From: Nocardioides sp. J54
Lineage (GTDB): Bacteria; Actinomycetota; Actinomycetes; Propionibacteriales; Nocardioidaceae
NCBI RefSeq assembly: GCF_000519005.1
Contig: NZ_JAER01000001.1
Span: 1-64,000 of the forward strand
Direction: 5' to 3'
DNA: 64,000 bases
Under the pieces are notes generated by a model that saw only the letters and a list, made by a program, of their open reading frames with translations, was not told the origin of the DNA and did no database searches. Shown piece by piece: positions 1 to 8,728 of this stretch; the first letter of the stretch is position 1, and each line of letters begins with the position of its first letter. The position numbers were made by a program, and so were the translations under genes.

Positions 1-1169
1 GGGGGACGAGGTTGCAGGGGCAGGTGGGGCCGCCCTTGTTGTGCTCGGTCGCGTGGTCGAGGTCGCACCTGGTGGCGGGGGTGGTGCAGCTGGGGAAGCG
101 GCAGGTGTGGTCGCGCAGCTGCACGCGCACCCGGTGGCGGTCGGGGATCTCGTAGGAGTCCACCGGCGTGCAGTCCGCCAGGTCGATGACCGGGCGGACG
201 ATGATCGTCGAGCCCGGGAGGGAGAGCCACTCCCTGATCTGTCCCGCGAGGACCGGTCCCCGGGTTTCCTCGCACCGCCCGACCGGGTTCTCACCCGTCA
301 GGGTGGTGTCGGTGATGTGGAGATTGAGCACGCTGCGGCGGCCCGGGGACTTGGCGAGGACTTCGCCGGTGTCGGGATCACTCAGGATGAGGTCGAGCGA
401 CAGGTCCTGGCGGGCGAGCTCGCCAGCGGCCTTCGACCGCCGCACGTCCAACGACGAGTCGTCGCCGAGCTGGCCGAGAAGCGCTGCCCGCCGGCTGATG
501 CTCTGGTTGAGGTCGTGGCCGTCGGCGGCGTCCATCAACGCGTCGACGTAGACGAGACCGTTGTCGTCGACTTCGGAGATGGTGAACCTGCGGCGGTCGG
601 CGGCCTCCTGTCGTTCCAGCTCCGCCCGCTCCGGGTCGAACCGGGCAATCGCCTCCGCAACCAAGCGGTCGATCTGTGCCCAGGTCACGGACTCGACGGC
701 GATGGCGAGCTGGTGGTCTACCCACGCCGCTGCCCGCTGGGTCAGCGGGTGGGTGAGCTCGGGTCAGCGGGTGGGTGAGCTCGGCGATCCGCAGCGCCCG
801 CCACGGAGCCAGGCGCCCGTCCAGGGCCGCGGCGTAGAGCTCCGGCAACCGCCAGGCGCACTCGAAGATCTTGCCGACGTAGAGCCGGCCGCCATCGGGG
901 GTGCGGCCGAGGACGGCGATGAGCTCCATCAGCGCGAACTCCGACACCAGCGGCGCGCCGGGTCCGGCGATGGGGATGCCGGTGTCGAGGAACCCGTCCC
1001 GCACGGTTGCGGCTTCGTTGGTGCGGTCGACGGTGTTGGCCTCGGCCCAGGCGACGATGTTGCGCCACTCGCTGACCTCGAGCTGGTTGCGCGCCTCGGA
1101 CTCATCAGCGATCCGCGACAGCAGCGATGCTGTCGAGACCTTCGACGAAGGGCTGGTTCCGAGCTCCAT
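1..1169 (-). pseudogene. DUF222 / HNH endonuclease-type protein, frameshifted, cut by left edge
   Basis: Reading from the ATG at 1169 gives MELGTSPSSK and a DUF222-like helical region up to RIAELTHPLT near 751. The frame then shifts. In the frame displaced by one base the protein continues as QRAAAWVDHQLAIAV, stays open to base 1, and reaches an HNH-type zinc/nuclease motif: CRFPSC, then RCDLDHATEH, then CPCNLVP near bases 5-110. The shift is exactly explained by a 22-bp tandem duplication at 739-782; deleting one copy restores one open frame. DUF222/HNH proteins are a multi-copy family in Nocardioides and mycobacteria (13E12 family) of uncertain function. The nuclease end lies beyond the window. 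Programmed frameshifting or a sequencing error cannot be excluded. Confidence 0.85.
739..782. repeat. 22-bp tandem duplication that breaks the DUF222/HNH gene
   Basis: Two identical 22-bp copies starting GGGTCAGCGG lie side by side at 739-760 and 761-782. Twenty-two is not a multiple of three, so the second copy shifts the minus-strand frame by one base. The perfect identity suggests a recent slippage event. Confidence 0.95.
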
Positions 1170-1261
1170 GACTGGATTCTTCCAGAGACCACCGACACTT
1201 TGATTCGCCGGAAACCCGCCTGTGGACTGGAGATTCTCCGTCCACGGACCGGCTTGAAGGC

Positions 1262-1311
1262 CCGGTGGTTTCGAGGCTCCTCGCTGGCGCTCGTCGCACC
1301 TCAACCACCGG
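1262..1311 (-). repeat. 50-bp CCGG-ended palindromic element, single copy
   Basis: This is a lone reverse-orientation copy of the 50-bp element described at 28085. It starts CCGGTGGTTTCGAGGC and ends CACCTCAACCACCGG, with the GACGAGCGCC-type centre. It lies in the 495-bp gene-free stretch between the broken HNH gene and the ABC-F gene. Confidence 0.9.
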
Positions 1312-1345
1312 GAGACCACCGGCGCTCGGCGCGATCAACCCAACC

Positions 1346-1562
1346 CAGCTACGCGACCGCAGGCCGACATGCGGACCCGACCACGTCCCCAGCCCTCCTC
1401 GTCGCTGCCTTTCGGAGCTGTACCGGCTACGCGACCCGAAGGTCGCGGGCACCCGCCACGAAGCTGCCGGACTGCAACCCGACCGCCGGACCCAGCCACC
1501 CGCCGTACTCCCTCGTCGCTGCGGTTGAGAACTGCACCGGCTACGAGACCGCAGCTTCTGGA
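1346..1562. repeat. Degenerate direct repeats, about 114-bp period
   Basis: The blocks CCTCGTCGCTGC (1397 and 1511) and GGCTACGCGACC / GGCTACGAGACC (1426 and 1539) recur 113-114 bp apart. A further related AGCTACGCGACC block lies at 1348. The copies are diverged and are not coding. Nothing else is seen between the 50-bp element and the ABC-F gene except a GTAGGAG sequence at 1614-1620 with no start codon at the right distance. Confidence 0.6.
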
Positions 1563-1664
1563 GATGCCCCGGCCTGCAGGCGCCGGAGCCGACGTCGACG
1601 ACAAGACCCCCCCGTAGGAGAATTCACTCGCACAGAACCCGCCGAGGCCGGACAATCGACGGTT

Positions 1665-3365
1665 GTGGGTCACGTAGAGGTTGCCGGCGTCCGGTACGAG
1701 CTCCCCGACGGTCGGGTGCTCCTCGACGACGTCTCCTTCCGGGTCGGGGAGGGGGCGAAGGTCGCGCTGGTGGGGGCCAACGGGGCAGGCAAGACGACGC
1801 TGTTCCGGATCATCACCGGCGAGCTGACGCCGCACGCGGGGACCGTGGTGCGCTCGGGCGGGCTGGGGGTGATGCGGCAGATGGTCGACCGCGAGCTGGG
1901 GGAGCGGCCGACGGTCGCGGACCTGCTGCTCGCGCTGGCGCCGGAGCGGGTGCGCCGGGCGGCCGCGGGGGTCGACCGGTGCGAGCTGGCGCTGATGGAC
2001 ACCGACGACGAGCGGACCCAGATCGCCTACGCAACGGCGCTGGCGGAGTACGCCGACGCGGGTGGGTACGACGTCGAGGTGGTCTGGGACGTGTGCAGCG
2101 TCAAGGCGCTGGGCGTGCCCTTCGACCGTGCGAAGTACCGCGAGCTCAGGACGCTCTCCGGTGGGGAGCAGAAGCGGCTGGTGCTGGAGTACCTGCTCGC
2201 TGGTCCCGAAGAGGTGCTGCTTCTCGACGAGCCGGACAACTTCCTCGACGTGCCCGGCAAGATCTGGCTGGAGCAGCGGATCGCCGGCTCGGAGAAGACG
2301 ATCCTGTTCATCAGCCACGACCGCGAGCTGCTCGCCAACTGCGCCACGCACGTGGTCACCGTCGAGCTCGGCGCCGGCGGTGGCGGCAACAGCGCCTGGA
2401 CGCACGCGGGCGGGTTCACGTCGTACCACGAGGCCCGCAAGGACCGCTTCGCCCGCTTCGCGGAGCTGCGGCGGCGCTGGGACGAGGAGCACGCGAAGCT
2501 CAAGGCGCTCGTGCTGCGGCTGAAGGTGAAGGCGGAGTACAACGACGGCATGTCGTCGCAGTACCGCGCGGCGCAGACCCGGCTCCGCAAGTTCGAGGAG
2601 GCCGGGCCGCCGACGGAGCAGCCGCGCGAGCAGCAGGTGACGATGCGGCTGTCCGGTGCGCGCACCGGCAAGCGGGCGGTCGTCTGCGAGGACCTCGAGC
2701 TCACCGGGTTGATGAAGCCGTTCGACCTCGAGGTCTGGTACGGCGACCGGCTGGCCGTGCTGGGCTCCAACGGCTCGGGCAAGTCCCACTTCCTGCGGCT
2801 GCTCGCCGCGGGCGGGAGCGACCCCGACGTGGAGCACCGGCCGGTGGGTGACGTGGAGATCGCGCCCGTGCGGCACTCCGGACGGGCACGGCTCGGGGCG
2901 CGCGTGCGGCCGGGCTGGTTCGTGCAGACCCACGAGCACCCGGAGCTCGTCGGCCGCACGCTGCTGGAGATCCTGCACCGCGGCGACGGCACCCCCAACG
3001 GACGCCAGGGCATGCCGCGCGAGCAGGCCAGCCGCGTGCTGGACCGCTACGAGCTGGCGGCGAGCGCGGAGCAACGCTTCGAGTCGCTCTCCGGTGGCCA
3101 GCAGGCGCGCTTCCAGATCCTCCTGCTCGAGCTGTCCGGAGCCACGCTGCTGCTGCTCGACGAGCCCACCGACAACCTCGACGTGCAGTCGGCCGAGGCG
3201 CTCGAGGAGGGGCTCGAGGCGTTCGAGGGCACGGTCGTCGCGGTGACCCACGACCGCTGGTTCGCCCGCGGGTTCGACCGGTTCTGCGTGTTCGGCTCGG
3301 ACGGATCGGTCTACGAGTCCGACGCGCCTGTGTGGGACGAGGGCCGCGTGGAGCGGGTCCGATGA
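1665..3365 (+). CDS. ABC-F family ATPase (two ATP-binding cassettes, no membrane domain)
   Basis: The protein of 566 residues has two soluble ABC domains. Cassette one has Walker A GANGAGKTT (37-45), signature LSGGEQ (164-169) and Walker B LLLDEP (about 185-190). A charged helical linker spans about 255-330. Cassette two has Walker A GSNGSGKS (367-374), signature LSGGQQ and LLLDEPTDNLD near 500. This is the layout of ABC-F proteins, which act on the ribosome E site in translation control or antibiotic protection; the exact branch cannot be told. The GTG start at 1665 gives a natural N-terminus just before the first beta strand, but no well-placed ribosome site is visible, so the start is tentative. 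It overlaps the next gene by ATGA. Confidence 0.88.
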   Translation: MGHVEVAGVRYELPDGRVLLDDVSFRVGEGAKVALVGANGAGKTTLFRIITGELTPHAGTVVRSGGLGVMRQMVDRELGERPTVADLLLALAPERVRRAAAGVDRCELALMDTDDERTQIAYATALAEYADAGGYDVEVVWDVCSVKALGVPFDRAKYRELRTLSGGEQKRLVLEYLLAGPEEVLLLDEPDNFLDVPGKIWLEQRIAGSEKTILFISHDRELLANCATHVVTVELGAGGGGNSAWTHAGGFTSYHEARKDRFARFAELRRRWDEEHAKLKALVLRLKVKAEYNDGMSSQYRAAQTRLRKFEEAGPPTEQPREQQVTMRLSGARTGKRAVVCEDLELTGLMKPFDLEVWYGDRLAVLGSNGSGKSHFLRLLAAGGSDPDVEHRPVGDVEIAPVRHSGRARLGARVRPGWFVQTHEHPELVGRTLLEILHRGDGTPNGRQGMPREQASRVLDRYELAASAEQRFESLSGGQQARFQILLLELSGATLLLLDEPTDNLDVQSAEALEEGLEAFEGTVVAVTHDRWFARGFDRFCVFGSDGSVYESDAPVWDEGRVERVR

Positions 3366-4402
3366 GTGCCGGGGGGACGGTGGACGTCGTCGAGCTGACC
3401 GCGGCCGACGCCGACGCCCTGCGTGACTGGGCGGCGGTCACCGCGGAGTCGGCACGCCACGAGGTCGGCGACCACGCGACGGCGTGGGCCTACGAGGAGC
3501 TCCTCGCCGTGCTGCAGAACCCCTCACGGGCGCGACGCGAGCAGTTCTTCGTCGCGCGCCGCGACGGCGAGGTCGTCGGGACGACCTGGCTGGCCATGCC
3601 GCTGCTCGATAACCTCGACTCGGCGCAGGTCGACGTCCACGTCCGGCCCGACCAGCGCCGCCGCGGCACCGGGTCGGTGCTGCTGCGCCACGCCGAGCAC
3701 GTCGCAGCCGCGGCGGGCCGCACCCGGCTCGACGCGGAGGCGCAGTGGCCGCACACCGGTCCCGCCGACGGAGCGGGTACGCCGGGCGTGGAGCTCCTCC
3801 GGGCCCACGGCTACGCGTTCGGGATCGGCGACGTGCAGCGGGAGCTGCCGCTCCCGGTCGACGACGCACTGCTGGCCGAGCTGGCCGGGGAGACCGCACC
3901 GCACCACCGCGACTACCGCCTGGAGTCGTGGGCGGGGCCGGTGCCCGACGACCTCGTCGAGGGCTGGCTCGCGGTGGTCAACACGCTGATGACCGAGGCG
4001 CCGACCGGCGGGATGGAGCGCGAGGAGGAGGCCGTCGACGTCGCCGCCTTCCGGGCGTCCGAGGCGCTCCTCGCGGCCCAGGGCCGCACCGCGTGGCGCA
4101 CCGCCGCCCTCGACCGCGACGGGACGGTCGTCGCCTACACCGAGATGATCCTGCCGTCGTACGAGACGCGCTTCGTCTACCAGTGGGGCACCCTCGTGCG
4201 CCGCGACCACCGCGGCCACCGGCTCGGCACGGCGGTGAAGGTCGCCAACCACCGGGCGCTCCAGGCCGGCGCCGACGTCGCGGGACGTCGCGTCGTCACG
4301 TGGAACGCCGAGGTCAACGACCACATGATCGGCATCAACGAGCGGCTCGGGTTCGTCGTGACCTGCCGCGCGGGGGAGCTGCAGAAGAGGCTCACCGGGT
4401 AA
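3362..4402 (+). CDS. Tandem double GNAT acetyltransferase
   Basis: The 346-residue protein carries two GNAT folds. The first (about 5-165) has the acetyl-CoA loop VRPDQRRRGTGSVLL. The second (about 190-345) has VRRDHRGHRLGTAVK followed by TWNAEVNDHMIGINERLGF, the usual late-strand motif. Members acetylate small molecules or proteins; the substrate is unknown. The ATG overlaps the ABC-F stop codon (ATGA), so the pair is probably translationally coupled and co-transcribed. If the ABC-F protein is a resistance factor, a linked GNAT would fit, but this is inference. Confidence 0.85.
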   Translation: MSAGGTVDVVELTAADADALRDWAAVTAESARHEVGDHATAWAYEELLAVLQNPSRARREQFFVARRDGEVVGTTWLAMPLLDNLDSAQVDVHVRPDQRRRGTGSVLLRHAEHVAAAAGRTRLDAEAQWPHTGPADGAGTPGVELLRAHGYAFGIGDVQRELPLPVDDALLAELAGETAPHHRDYRLESWAGPVPDDLVEGWLAVVNTLMTEAPTGGMEREEEAVDVAAFRASEALLAAQGRTAWRTAALDRDGTVVAYTEMILPSYETRFVYQWGTLVRRDHRGHRLGTAVKVANHRALQAGADVAGRRVVTWNAEVNDHMIGINERLGFVVTCRAGELQKRLTG

Positions 4403-4472
4403 TTCGCTTGGTTCTGGCCGACGCGGGTGCGACGGTGGTCGTGGTCACCGAAGTGCGACGGAAGGACGGCCC

Positions 4473-4655
4473 ATGGCTGCCAGCAACGCGAACGACGACC
4501 TCAAGGCCAAGATGCGCGAGGCCCTGGACCGCAAGAACCAGAAGGAGCAGGGCGTCCACGAGGACGGCCCGGTGCGCGAGAAGGCGCACGGCTCCGAGGT
4601 GGTGGGCGGTGCCCCGAAGATGCACCGTCGCAAGGCGGGTGGCGGCGGGTCCTGA
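4473..4655 (+). CDS. DUF5302-type small protein
   Basis: This 60-residue, highly charged protein starts MAASNANDDLKAKMREALDR and ends in a basic glycine-rich tail (HRRKAGGGGS). It resembles the small actinobacterial DUF5302 family, whose role is unknown. A GGAAGG sequence lies a few bases before the ATG. It converges on the protease gene with 16 bp between the stop codons. It has no signal peptide or membrane segment and is predicted to be largely disordered or helical. Confidence 0.75.
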   Translation: MAASNANDDLKAKMREALDRKNQKEQGVHEDGPVREKAHGSEVVGGAPKMHRRKAGGGGS

Positions 4656-4671
4656 CGCAGGACCGTCCGGC

Positions 4672-5922
4672 TCAGCCGTCCGAGCCGAGCTCCAGCTCGG
4701 TCGTCCCCTCCTCGCCCCCGCGGACGTAGGTCACCTCGACGGTGTCCCCGGGGCGGTAGGAGCGCACGGTCGCGATCAGGGCCTCCGTGTCGTCGATGCG
4801 GTGGTCGCCGATCGCGATGATCACGTCACCGTCGCGCAGGCCGGCGTCCGCGGCAGCCGAGTCGTCATCGATCCGCTCGATCCGGGCGCCGCGCACCGAC
4901 GGGTCGCTCGATCCCGCCTGGCCCGCGGCGTCGGAGACCTGGATGCCGAGCCGGGCGTGGGTCGGCGCCTCGCCGGCGCGGATCTGCTCGATGATCGGCA
5001 ACACCTCGTCGATCGGGATCGCGAAGCCCAGGCCGATGGAGCCGGCCTCGCTGCCGAACGCCGACCCGGTCGAGCGGATCGAGGCGTTGATGCCGACGAG
5101 CTGGCCGTCCATGTTGACCAGCGGGCCGCCGCTGTTGCCGGGGTTGATCGCGGCGTCGGTCTGGATGGCGGGGTACGCCGTCACGTTGCCCTGCTGGTCG
5201 CGGCCGACCTCGACGGGGCGGTCCAGGGCGCTGACGATGCCGCTGGTGACGGTCGCGTCGAGCCCGAAGGGTGACCCGATCGCGACGACCTGCTCGCCGA
5301 CGTCGAGGTTGCCCGACTTGCCGATGGTGACGGGCGTGAGGTCCTCGACGCCGTCGACCTTCACCAGGGCGGTGTCGGTGAGCGGGTCGGTGCCGATCAC
5401 CTTCGCGCTGGTCCGGGTGCCGTCGCTGAAGGCCGCGGTGATCCGGGCCTGGTCGGCGGGGATCGCGCCGCCGAGCGTCACCACGTGGTCGTTGGTGAGG
5501 ATCGTCCCGTCCGAGTCGATCACGACACCCGACCCGCCGCCGCTCCCCCCGGGCGCCGAGACCTCCAGCGCGACGACGGACGGCAGGACCGTCGCCGCGA
5601 CGGACTCGACGCTGCCGTCGGCGGCAGGTCGGTCGCCGTTGTCGGCCACCTGGAGCGGTGCGCCGGGCCCGCTCGCGGGGACCGCGTCGTCGCTCAGCGC
5701 GTCGTAGAGCGCCGCTCCGCCGACCCCGGCCCCGCCCCCGACCAGGAGCGCACCCGTCAGCACCAGCGCCGCGAACCCCGAGCGCCGCGGCCGTCGCGTG
5801 GCGTACGACGGCGGCGGGCCGCTCGGGGGGAGGAAGGGTGGTGCGGGCGGTGTCGTCGGGCCCGTCGACGGCGTCGGCGGGAGCTCCTGCGTGGACGAAG
5901 TCGAAGGCGGGACCTGGGTCAT
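4672..5922 (-). CDS. HtrA/DegP-like membrane-anchored serine protease with PDZ domain
   Basis: The 416-residue protein has a proline-rich cytoplasmic N-terminus (1-46), one membrane segment (about 48-72), a trypsin-like S1C protease domain and a C-terminal PDZ domain (about 325-410). The catalytic triad is visible: His146 in TNDHVV, Asp183 in LTDTALVKV and Ser264 in NPGNSGGPL. Actinobacterial HtrA proteases act outside the membrane in protein quality control and envelope stress. It stands alone on the minus strand, divergent from the tau-like operon with a 129-bp gap. A GGAGG lies unusually close to the ATG, so the start is reasonable but not certain. Confidence 0.92.
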   Translation of the reverse strand: MTQVPPSTSSTQELPPTPSTGPTTPPAPPFLPPSGPPPSYATRRPRRSGFAALVLTGALLVGGGAGVGGAALYDALSDDAVPASGPGAPLQVADNGDRPAADGSVESVAATVLPSVVALEVSAPGGSGGGSGVVIDSDGTILTNDHVVTLGGAIPADQARITAAFSDGTRTSAKVIGTDPLTDTALVKVDGVEDLTPVTIGKSGNLDVGEQVVAIGSPFGLDATVTSGIVSALDRPVEVGRDQQGNVTAYPAIQTDAAINPGNSGGPLVNMDGQLVGINASIRSTGSAFGSEAGSIGLGFAIPIDEVLPIIEQIRAGEAPTHARLGIQVSDAAGQAGSSDPSVRGARIERIDDDSAAADAGLRDGDVIIAIGDHRIDDTEALIATVRSYRPGDTVEVTYVRGGEEGTTELELGSDG

Positions 5923-6037
5923 GCCTCCAGTGTGCGTCGGTCGGCTGTGATCCCCCTGAGACGCCGGTGAGGGTTCGCTCAGACCTCGGGAGGTGTCCGC
6001 GCTGCGTGTCTAGTGCACAAAGTCGCGTAAGACACTG

Positions 6038-6043
6038 TACATT
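6038..6043 (+). promoter_or_regulatory. Putative -10 box of the tau-like operon
   Basis: TACATT ends 8 nt before the ATG at 6052, placing the likely transcription start at or next to the start codon (leaderless type). An inverted pair GTGTCT (6006-6011) / AGACAC (6030-6035) brackets the region upstream and could be an operator. No convincing -35 box is seen. Confidence 0.45.
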
Positions 6044-6051
6044 TGCCGGTC

Positions 6052-6888
6052 ATGTCCACCACCCACGTGCAGACGACGACGCACGGCGTGCGCCGATGGG
6101 CCGGCCTCGCCGTCAGCCTGGGCGTGCTCGTCGCGGTGTGGTGGCTGGTCGCTGCCGCGGACCTCGTCGAGCCCGGCTACCTGACGCCCACCCCGAAGGA
6201 GGTGTGGGACGCCTTCGTCCGAGCGAACACCTACCACCCGATCGGCGGGGGAGTGGACCGCGTCGTGCGCGGCGAGGAGCACTACTTCCTCTGGGAGCAC
6301 CTGCTCGTCAGCCTGCGGCGCATCGGGCTCGGCCTGCTGCTCGGCGCGGCGGTCGGCGTACCCCTCGGCCTGGTCATGGGCACAGTGCGCTGGGTCGGTG
6401 ACCTCGTCGGGCCGTACGTCGACTTCCTGCGCTCGCTGCCGCCGCTGGCCTACATCGGCTTCCTCGTGGCGTGGTTCGGCATCTACGACACCTCGAAGGT
6501 GTGGCTGCTCGTGCTCGCGGCGTTCCCGCCGATCACGCTCGCGACGATCAACGGGGTGCGAGGGGTGCGCGAGGACCAGCTCAACGCCGCCCGCAGCCTC
6601 GGCGCCTCGGGGCTGCAGCTGACCACCCAGGTGGTCCTCCCCGCGGCGCTGCCGGACATCCTGTCCGGCCTCCGCGTGGCCGTCGGCTTCGCGTGGACCA
6701 CGGTCGTGGCCGCGGAGCTCGTCAACGGCCTGCCGGGCATCGGTGGCCTGGCCTACCTCTCGGGAACGCAGAACAAGATCGCGCTGTCGGTCGCCTGCAT
6801 CCTCGTCATCGGCCTCACCGCGATCGCCCTTGACGCCGTCATCCGCACCATCGAGAGGCTCGTCGTCCCCTGGCGAGGAAAGGCCTGA
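6052..6888 (+). CDS. tauC: ABC importer permease, TauC/SsuC type
   Basis: The 278-residue inner-membrane protein has about six hydrophobic segments, the first at about 13-33. Its binding-protein-dependent permease loop EDQLNAARSLGASG contacts the ATPase. It belongs to the aliphatic sulfonate/taurine/nitrate class. Assignment to taurine rests on the adjacent TauA-like binding protein. The ATG at 6052 is preferred over a TTG at 6043 because it fits the -10 spacing. The stop codon is two bases from the next start. No tauD dioxygenase gene is nearby, so how the substrate is used is open. Confidence 0.8.
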   Translation: MSTTHVQTTTHGVRRWAGLAVSLGVLVAVWWLVAAADLVEPGYLTPTPKEVWDAFVRANTYHPIGGGVDRVVRGEEHYFLWEHLLVSLRRIGLGLLLGAAVGVPLGLVMGTVRWVGDLVGPYVDFLRSLPPLAYIGFLVAWFGIYDTSKVWLLVLAAFPPITLATINGVRGVREDQLNAARSLGASGLQLTTQVVLPAALPDILSGLRVAVGFAWTTVVAAELVNGLPGIGGLAYLSGTQNKIALSVACILVIGLTAIALDAVIRTIERLVVPWRGKA

Positions 6889-6890
6889 CC

Positions 6891-7952
6891 ATGAAGACCT
6901 CCCGCACCGTCCTGCGCCGCACCGGCGCTGCCGCCCTCCTCGCGGCCGTCCTCCCGCTCGCTGCCTGCAGCCTCGGGGAGGACAGCGAGGCCGCGTCGGC
7001 CAGCGACTGCCCCTTCACCGCCGACGAGTCGGTCGAGGGCACGATCCGCATCGGCTACCAGAAGATCCCGAACGGCGACGTCGTCGTGAAGGACCAGGGC
7101 ATCCTCGAGGCCTGTCTGCCGAACGCCACGATCGAGTGGAACAACTTCGCCTCCGGCGGTGACGTGGTGCAGGCCTTCGGCGCCGGCAGCATCGACCTCG
7201 GCCTGGCCGGCTCGTCGCCCTCCACCAAGGCGCTCTCCGAGCCGCTCAGCCTGCCGGTCAAGGTGGTCTGGATCCACGACCTCATCGGCGAGGCCGAGTC
7301 GCTGATCGTCCGCGACGGCATCGCCACCGACATCAAGGGACTCAAGGGCGGCACGATCGCCACGCCGTTCGGCTCGACCGCCCACTACTCGCTGCTGCAG
7401 GCGATCGCCGACGCCGGCGAGGACCCGGCCGACTACAAGCTGGTCAACAGCGAGCCGGAGCAGATCGCGCCCGCTTGGGGCAAGGGCGACGTCGACGCTG
7501 CGTGGGTGTGGGACCCGACCCTGTCCGAGCTGGAGAAGCAGGGCGGCACCGTCATCCTGTCCAGCAAGGACACCGCCGAGGCCGGCAAGCCGACGTACGA
7601 CCTCGGCCTGGCGAGCGCCAGCTTCATCGAGGAGAACGCCGCGGCGCTGGCGGTCTGGGTGAAGGCGCAGGACTTCGCCGTCGAGCAGATCCTGACCGAC
7701 CCCGAGAAGGCTGCGGAGAGCGTCGCGGTCGAGGTCGGCGTCAGCACCGACGAGGCCCGGGCGCAGTTCGGCGGCCTGACCTACCTGCGCGCCTCGGAGC
7801 AGGCCGGCGACGACTGGCTCGGCAAGAAGCTCGGCGAGGACCTCCTCGCGACCGCGACCTTCCTGCTCGGCCAGGACGGCATCTCCGCCGTCGCCCCGGC
7901 CGCGACCTACAGCGACGGCGTCCACGCGGCCGCCGCCGCCTCCGTGAAGTGA
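6891..7952 (+). CDS. tauA: Substrate-binding lipoprotein of taurine-like ABC importer
   Basis: The 353-residue precursor has a lipoprotein signal ending in LAAC, so Cys26 is the likely lipidated residue. The mature part has TauA-type landmarks: IRIGYQKIPN, GSIDLGLAGSSPSTKAL, ATPFGSTAHYSLLQA and GDVDAAWVWDPTLSEL. Family knowledge points to taurine or a related sulfonate as ligand, but nitrate- or thiamine-precursor-type binders share the fold. It sits between permease and ATPase genes in a tight operon. Confidence 0.8.
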   Translation: MKTSRTVLRRTGAAALLAAVLPLAACSLGEDSEAASASDCPFTADESVEGTIRIGYQKIPNGDVVVKDQGILEACLPNATIEWNNFASGGDVVQAFGAGSIDLGLAGSSPSTKALSEPLSLPVKVVWIHDLIGEAESLIVRDGIATDIKGLKGGTIATPFGSTAHYSLLQAIADAGEDPADYKLVNSEPEQIAPAWGKGDVDAAWVWDPTLSELEKQGGTVILSSKDTAEAGKPTYDLGLASASFIEENAAALAVWVKAQDFAVEQILTDPEKAAESVAVEVGVSTDEARAQFGGLTYLRASEQAGDDWLGKKLGEDLLATATFLLGQDGISAVAPAATYSDGVHAAAAASVK

Positions 7953-7956
7953 CCGC

Positions 7957-8721
7957 ATGAGCAAGGGCATCAACGTCGCGGGCCTGGCGCACCAGTTCCG
8001 GGCCCGCGGCGGCGCGGTCCCCGCGCTCGACCGGATCGACCTCGAGATCGAGCCCGGCGAGCTGGTGACGCTCGCCGGGCCGTCCGGATGCGGGAAGACC
8101 ACGCTGCTGCGGATGATCGCGGGCTTCGTCGCCCCTTCACAGGGATCGATCGTCGTCGGCGGTACCCCGGTGCGCGGCCCCGGACCCGACCGCGGGGTGG
8201 TGTTCCAGCAGCCGACGCTCTACCCGTGGCTCGACGTGCGTCGCAACGTCGCGCTCGGCCCGAGGCTGCGTGGCATCGGCAAGGCCGAACGGCTGGGGAT
8301 CGCCGACCGCTACCTCGCCCTCGTGGGGCTGGCCGATGCCGCGGATCGCCGTCCCTACGAGCTCTCCGGCGGCATGCAGCAGCGTGCCCAGATCGCCCGC
8401 GTGCTGGCAGGCGACCCCGAGGTGGTCCTGATGGACGAGCCGTACGGGGCGCTGGACGCCCTGACCAGGGAGCGGCTGCAGAACGAGCTGCTCACCCTGT
8501 GGCGCGAGACCGGCAAGACCATCCTGTTCATCACCCACAGCGTCGACGAGGCCGTCTTCCTCGGTTCACGGGTGCTCGTGATGAGCCCTCGCCCCGGGCG
8601 CATCGTGCTCGACGAGCAGGTCCCGTTCTCGTCCGATGCCTCCCTGGCTCCGGACGAGGTCCGGGCCCTGCCCGCCTTCGCCGAGACCACCGCGCGGGTC
8701 CGCGTGGCGATCGCTCACTAG
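7957..8721 (+). CDS. tauB: ATPase of taurine-like ABC importer
   Basis: The 254-residue protein is a complete ABC ATPase: Walker A GPSGCGKTT, Q-loop FQQPTLYPW, signature LSGGMQQR, Walker B VVLMDEP with D-loop GALD, and the switch histidine in FITHSVDEA. The FQ..LLPW-like Q-loop is typical of sulfonate/nitrate importers. It begins four bases after tauA and is the last gene of the operon. The following fadD-like gene is convergent, with only 7 bp between the stops. Confidence 0.85.
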   Translation: MSKGINVAGLAHQFRARGGAVPALDRIDLEIEPGELVTLAGPSGCGKTTLLRMIAGFVAPSQGSIVVGGTPVRGPGPDRGVVFQQPTLYPWLDVRRNVALGPRLRGIGKAERLGIADRYLALVGLADAADRRPYELSGGMQQRAQIARVLAGDPEVVLMDEPYGALDALTRERLQNELLTLWRETGKTILFITHSVDEAVFLGSRVLVMSPRPGRIVLDEQVPFSSDASLAPDEVRALPAFAETTARVRVAIAH

Positions 8722-8728
8722 TCCCGCG

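Noticed and set aside
1335..3251. Long open frame antisense to the ABC-F gene (over 600 codons)
   Set aside because: It mirrors a clear ABC-F protein, has no domain motifs and arises from third-position GC bias. Similar antisense frames over coaA-nnr, MMPL and gabD2-choD (up to 1,162 codons) were rejected for the same reason.
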